From Acetobacteraceae bacterium (GTDB lineage: Bacteria > Pseudomonadota > Alphaproteobacteria > Acetobacterales > Acetobacteraceae), in contig CP039459.1 in assembly GCA_004843165.1 (NCBI GenBank), forward strand, positions 1,181,501-1,245,500: a DNA stretch of 64,000 nt, read 5' to 3'. The notes beneath the pieces are model-generated. The model had not been told where the DNA came from. It saw only the letters and a list, made by a program, of their open reading frames with translations, and ran no database searches. Shown here in pieces: positions 63,885 through 64,000 of this stretch. Position 1 is the first letter of the stretch; every line of letters starts with the position of its first letter. Both the position numbers and the translations under genes were made by a program.

Positions 63885-64000
63885 CTAGGCAAAGCCAAAA
63901 TAGTTAAAAGCAAATTGCGGGGTAAGATTGGCCGGTGTATTTCGTCCTGCAGCAGGAATGCCGACACCAACGGTCAGAGAGAGACTTTCTGTAAAGGCAT
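63885..64000 (-). CDS. C-terminal end of an unidentified protein (gene continues past window)
   Basis: Open minus-strand frame entering at 64000 and ending at TAG 63887-63885; visible end ESLSLTVGVGIPAAGRN then NLTPQFAFNYFGFA. The alternating pattern and aromatic end could be the last strands of an outer-membrane beta-barrel, but only 37 residues are visible. Confidence 0.4.
   Translation of the reverse strand, partial: AFTESLSLTVGVGIPAAGRNTPANLTPQFAFNYFGFA

Noticed and set aside
1-64000. CRISPR array, prophage or IS element
   Set aside because: No regular repeat-spacer series, no transposase or integrase and no terminal inverted repeats were seen.

Overview
The window looks like chromosome of a fairly AT-rich alphaproteobacterium, most likely a low-GC member of the Acetobacteraceae (acetic acid bacteria and insect-associated relatives). 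The alphaproteobacterial call rests on gene order and RNA motifs: infA-maf-rng-like-yacG, rph-rdgB, mutY beside a DUF721/DciA gene, and a serC-type leader RNA before serC-serA. The family-level call is an inference from the tonB-exbB-exbD-exbD-TPR cluster, the large TonB-dependent receptors and protein style. No rRNA, CRISPR array, IS element or intact prophage is visible. One tRNA (Phe) is present.

Layout. 1-3.8 kb: end of folC, dnaB, hmp (flavohaemoglobin). 3.9-6.7 kb: a small accessory island of broken genes. It holds an RNase A-like CDI/polymorphic-toxin gene with two amber stops and a frameshift, an intact CdiI-type immunity gene overlapping its end, the tail of a second immunity gene, a frameshifted gene on the minus strand, and a tail-anchored membrane protein coupled to rdgB. 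6.7-19.4 kb: rdgB, rph, PBP1A, prfB (with a programmed frameshift), then tonB-exbB-exbD-exbD-TPR and a giant MscS-type channel. 19.4-28.2 kb: SBF-like transporter, mutY, dciA, a broken methyltransferase, serB, miaA, an IlvC-like gene with altered metal ligands, panB, an ABM-domain gene and a ROK sugar kinase. 28.2-37.3 kb: a wHTH-HNH nuclease, serC-serA, a second TonB, an AlkA-type glycosylase, infA-maf-rng-like-yacG, tRNA-Phe, a small HTH protein. 37.5-54.8 kb: envelope genes, dominated by three full-length paralogous TonB-dependent receptors plus two receptor pseudogenes, and a pair of exported DJ-1/PfpI-like proteins. 54.8-64 kb: a dipeptidase, MFS transporter, lipoprotein, thrB-thrC facing hom, and small secreted proteins.

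How it fits together. The tonB/exb cluster and second TonB can power the outer-membrane receptors at 41-50 kb. serC, serA and serB complete serine synthesis, while hom, thrB and thrC run aspartate semialdehyde to threonine. panB sits directly after an IlvC-like reductase that keeps its nucleotide-binding and catalytic residues but has lost acidic residues needed for the Mg-dependent isomerisation. This suggests it may be a dedicated ketopantoate reductase. dnaB and the candidate helicase-loader dciA are both present.

Most interesting points: the IlvC-like/panB pair; the decayed toxin with retained immunity; the prfB frameshift site that uses UAA instead of the usual UGA; the receptor array with a shared N-terminal motif and shared upstream elements; the wHTH-HNH nuclease; and the asymmetric DJ-1 pair. 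All homology statements come from reading motifs by eye; no database search was run.
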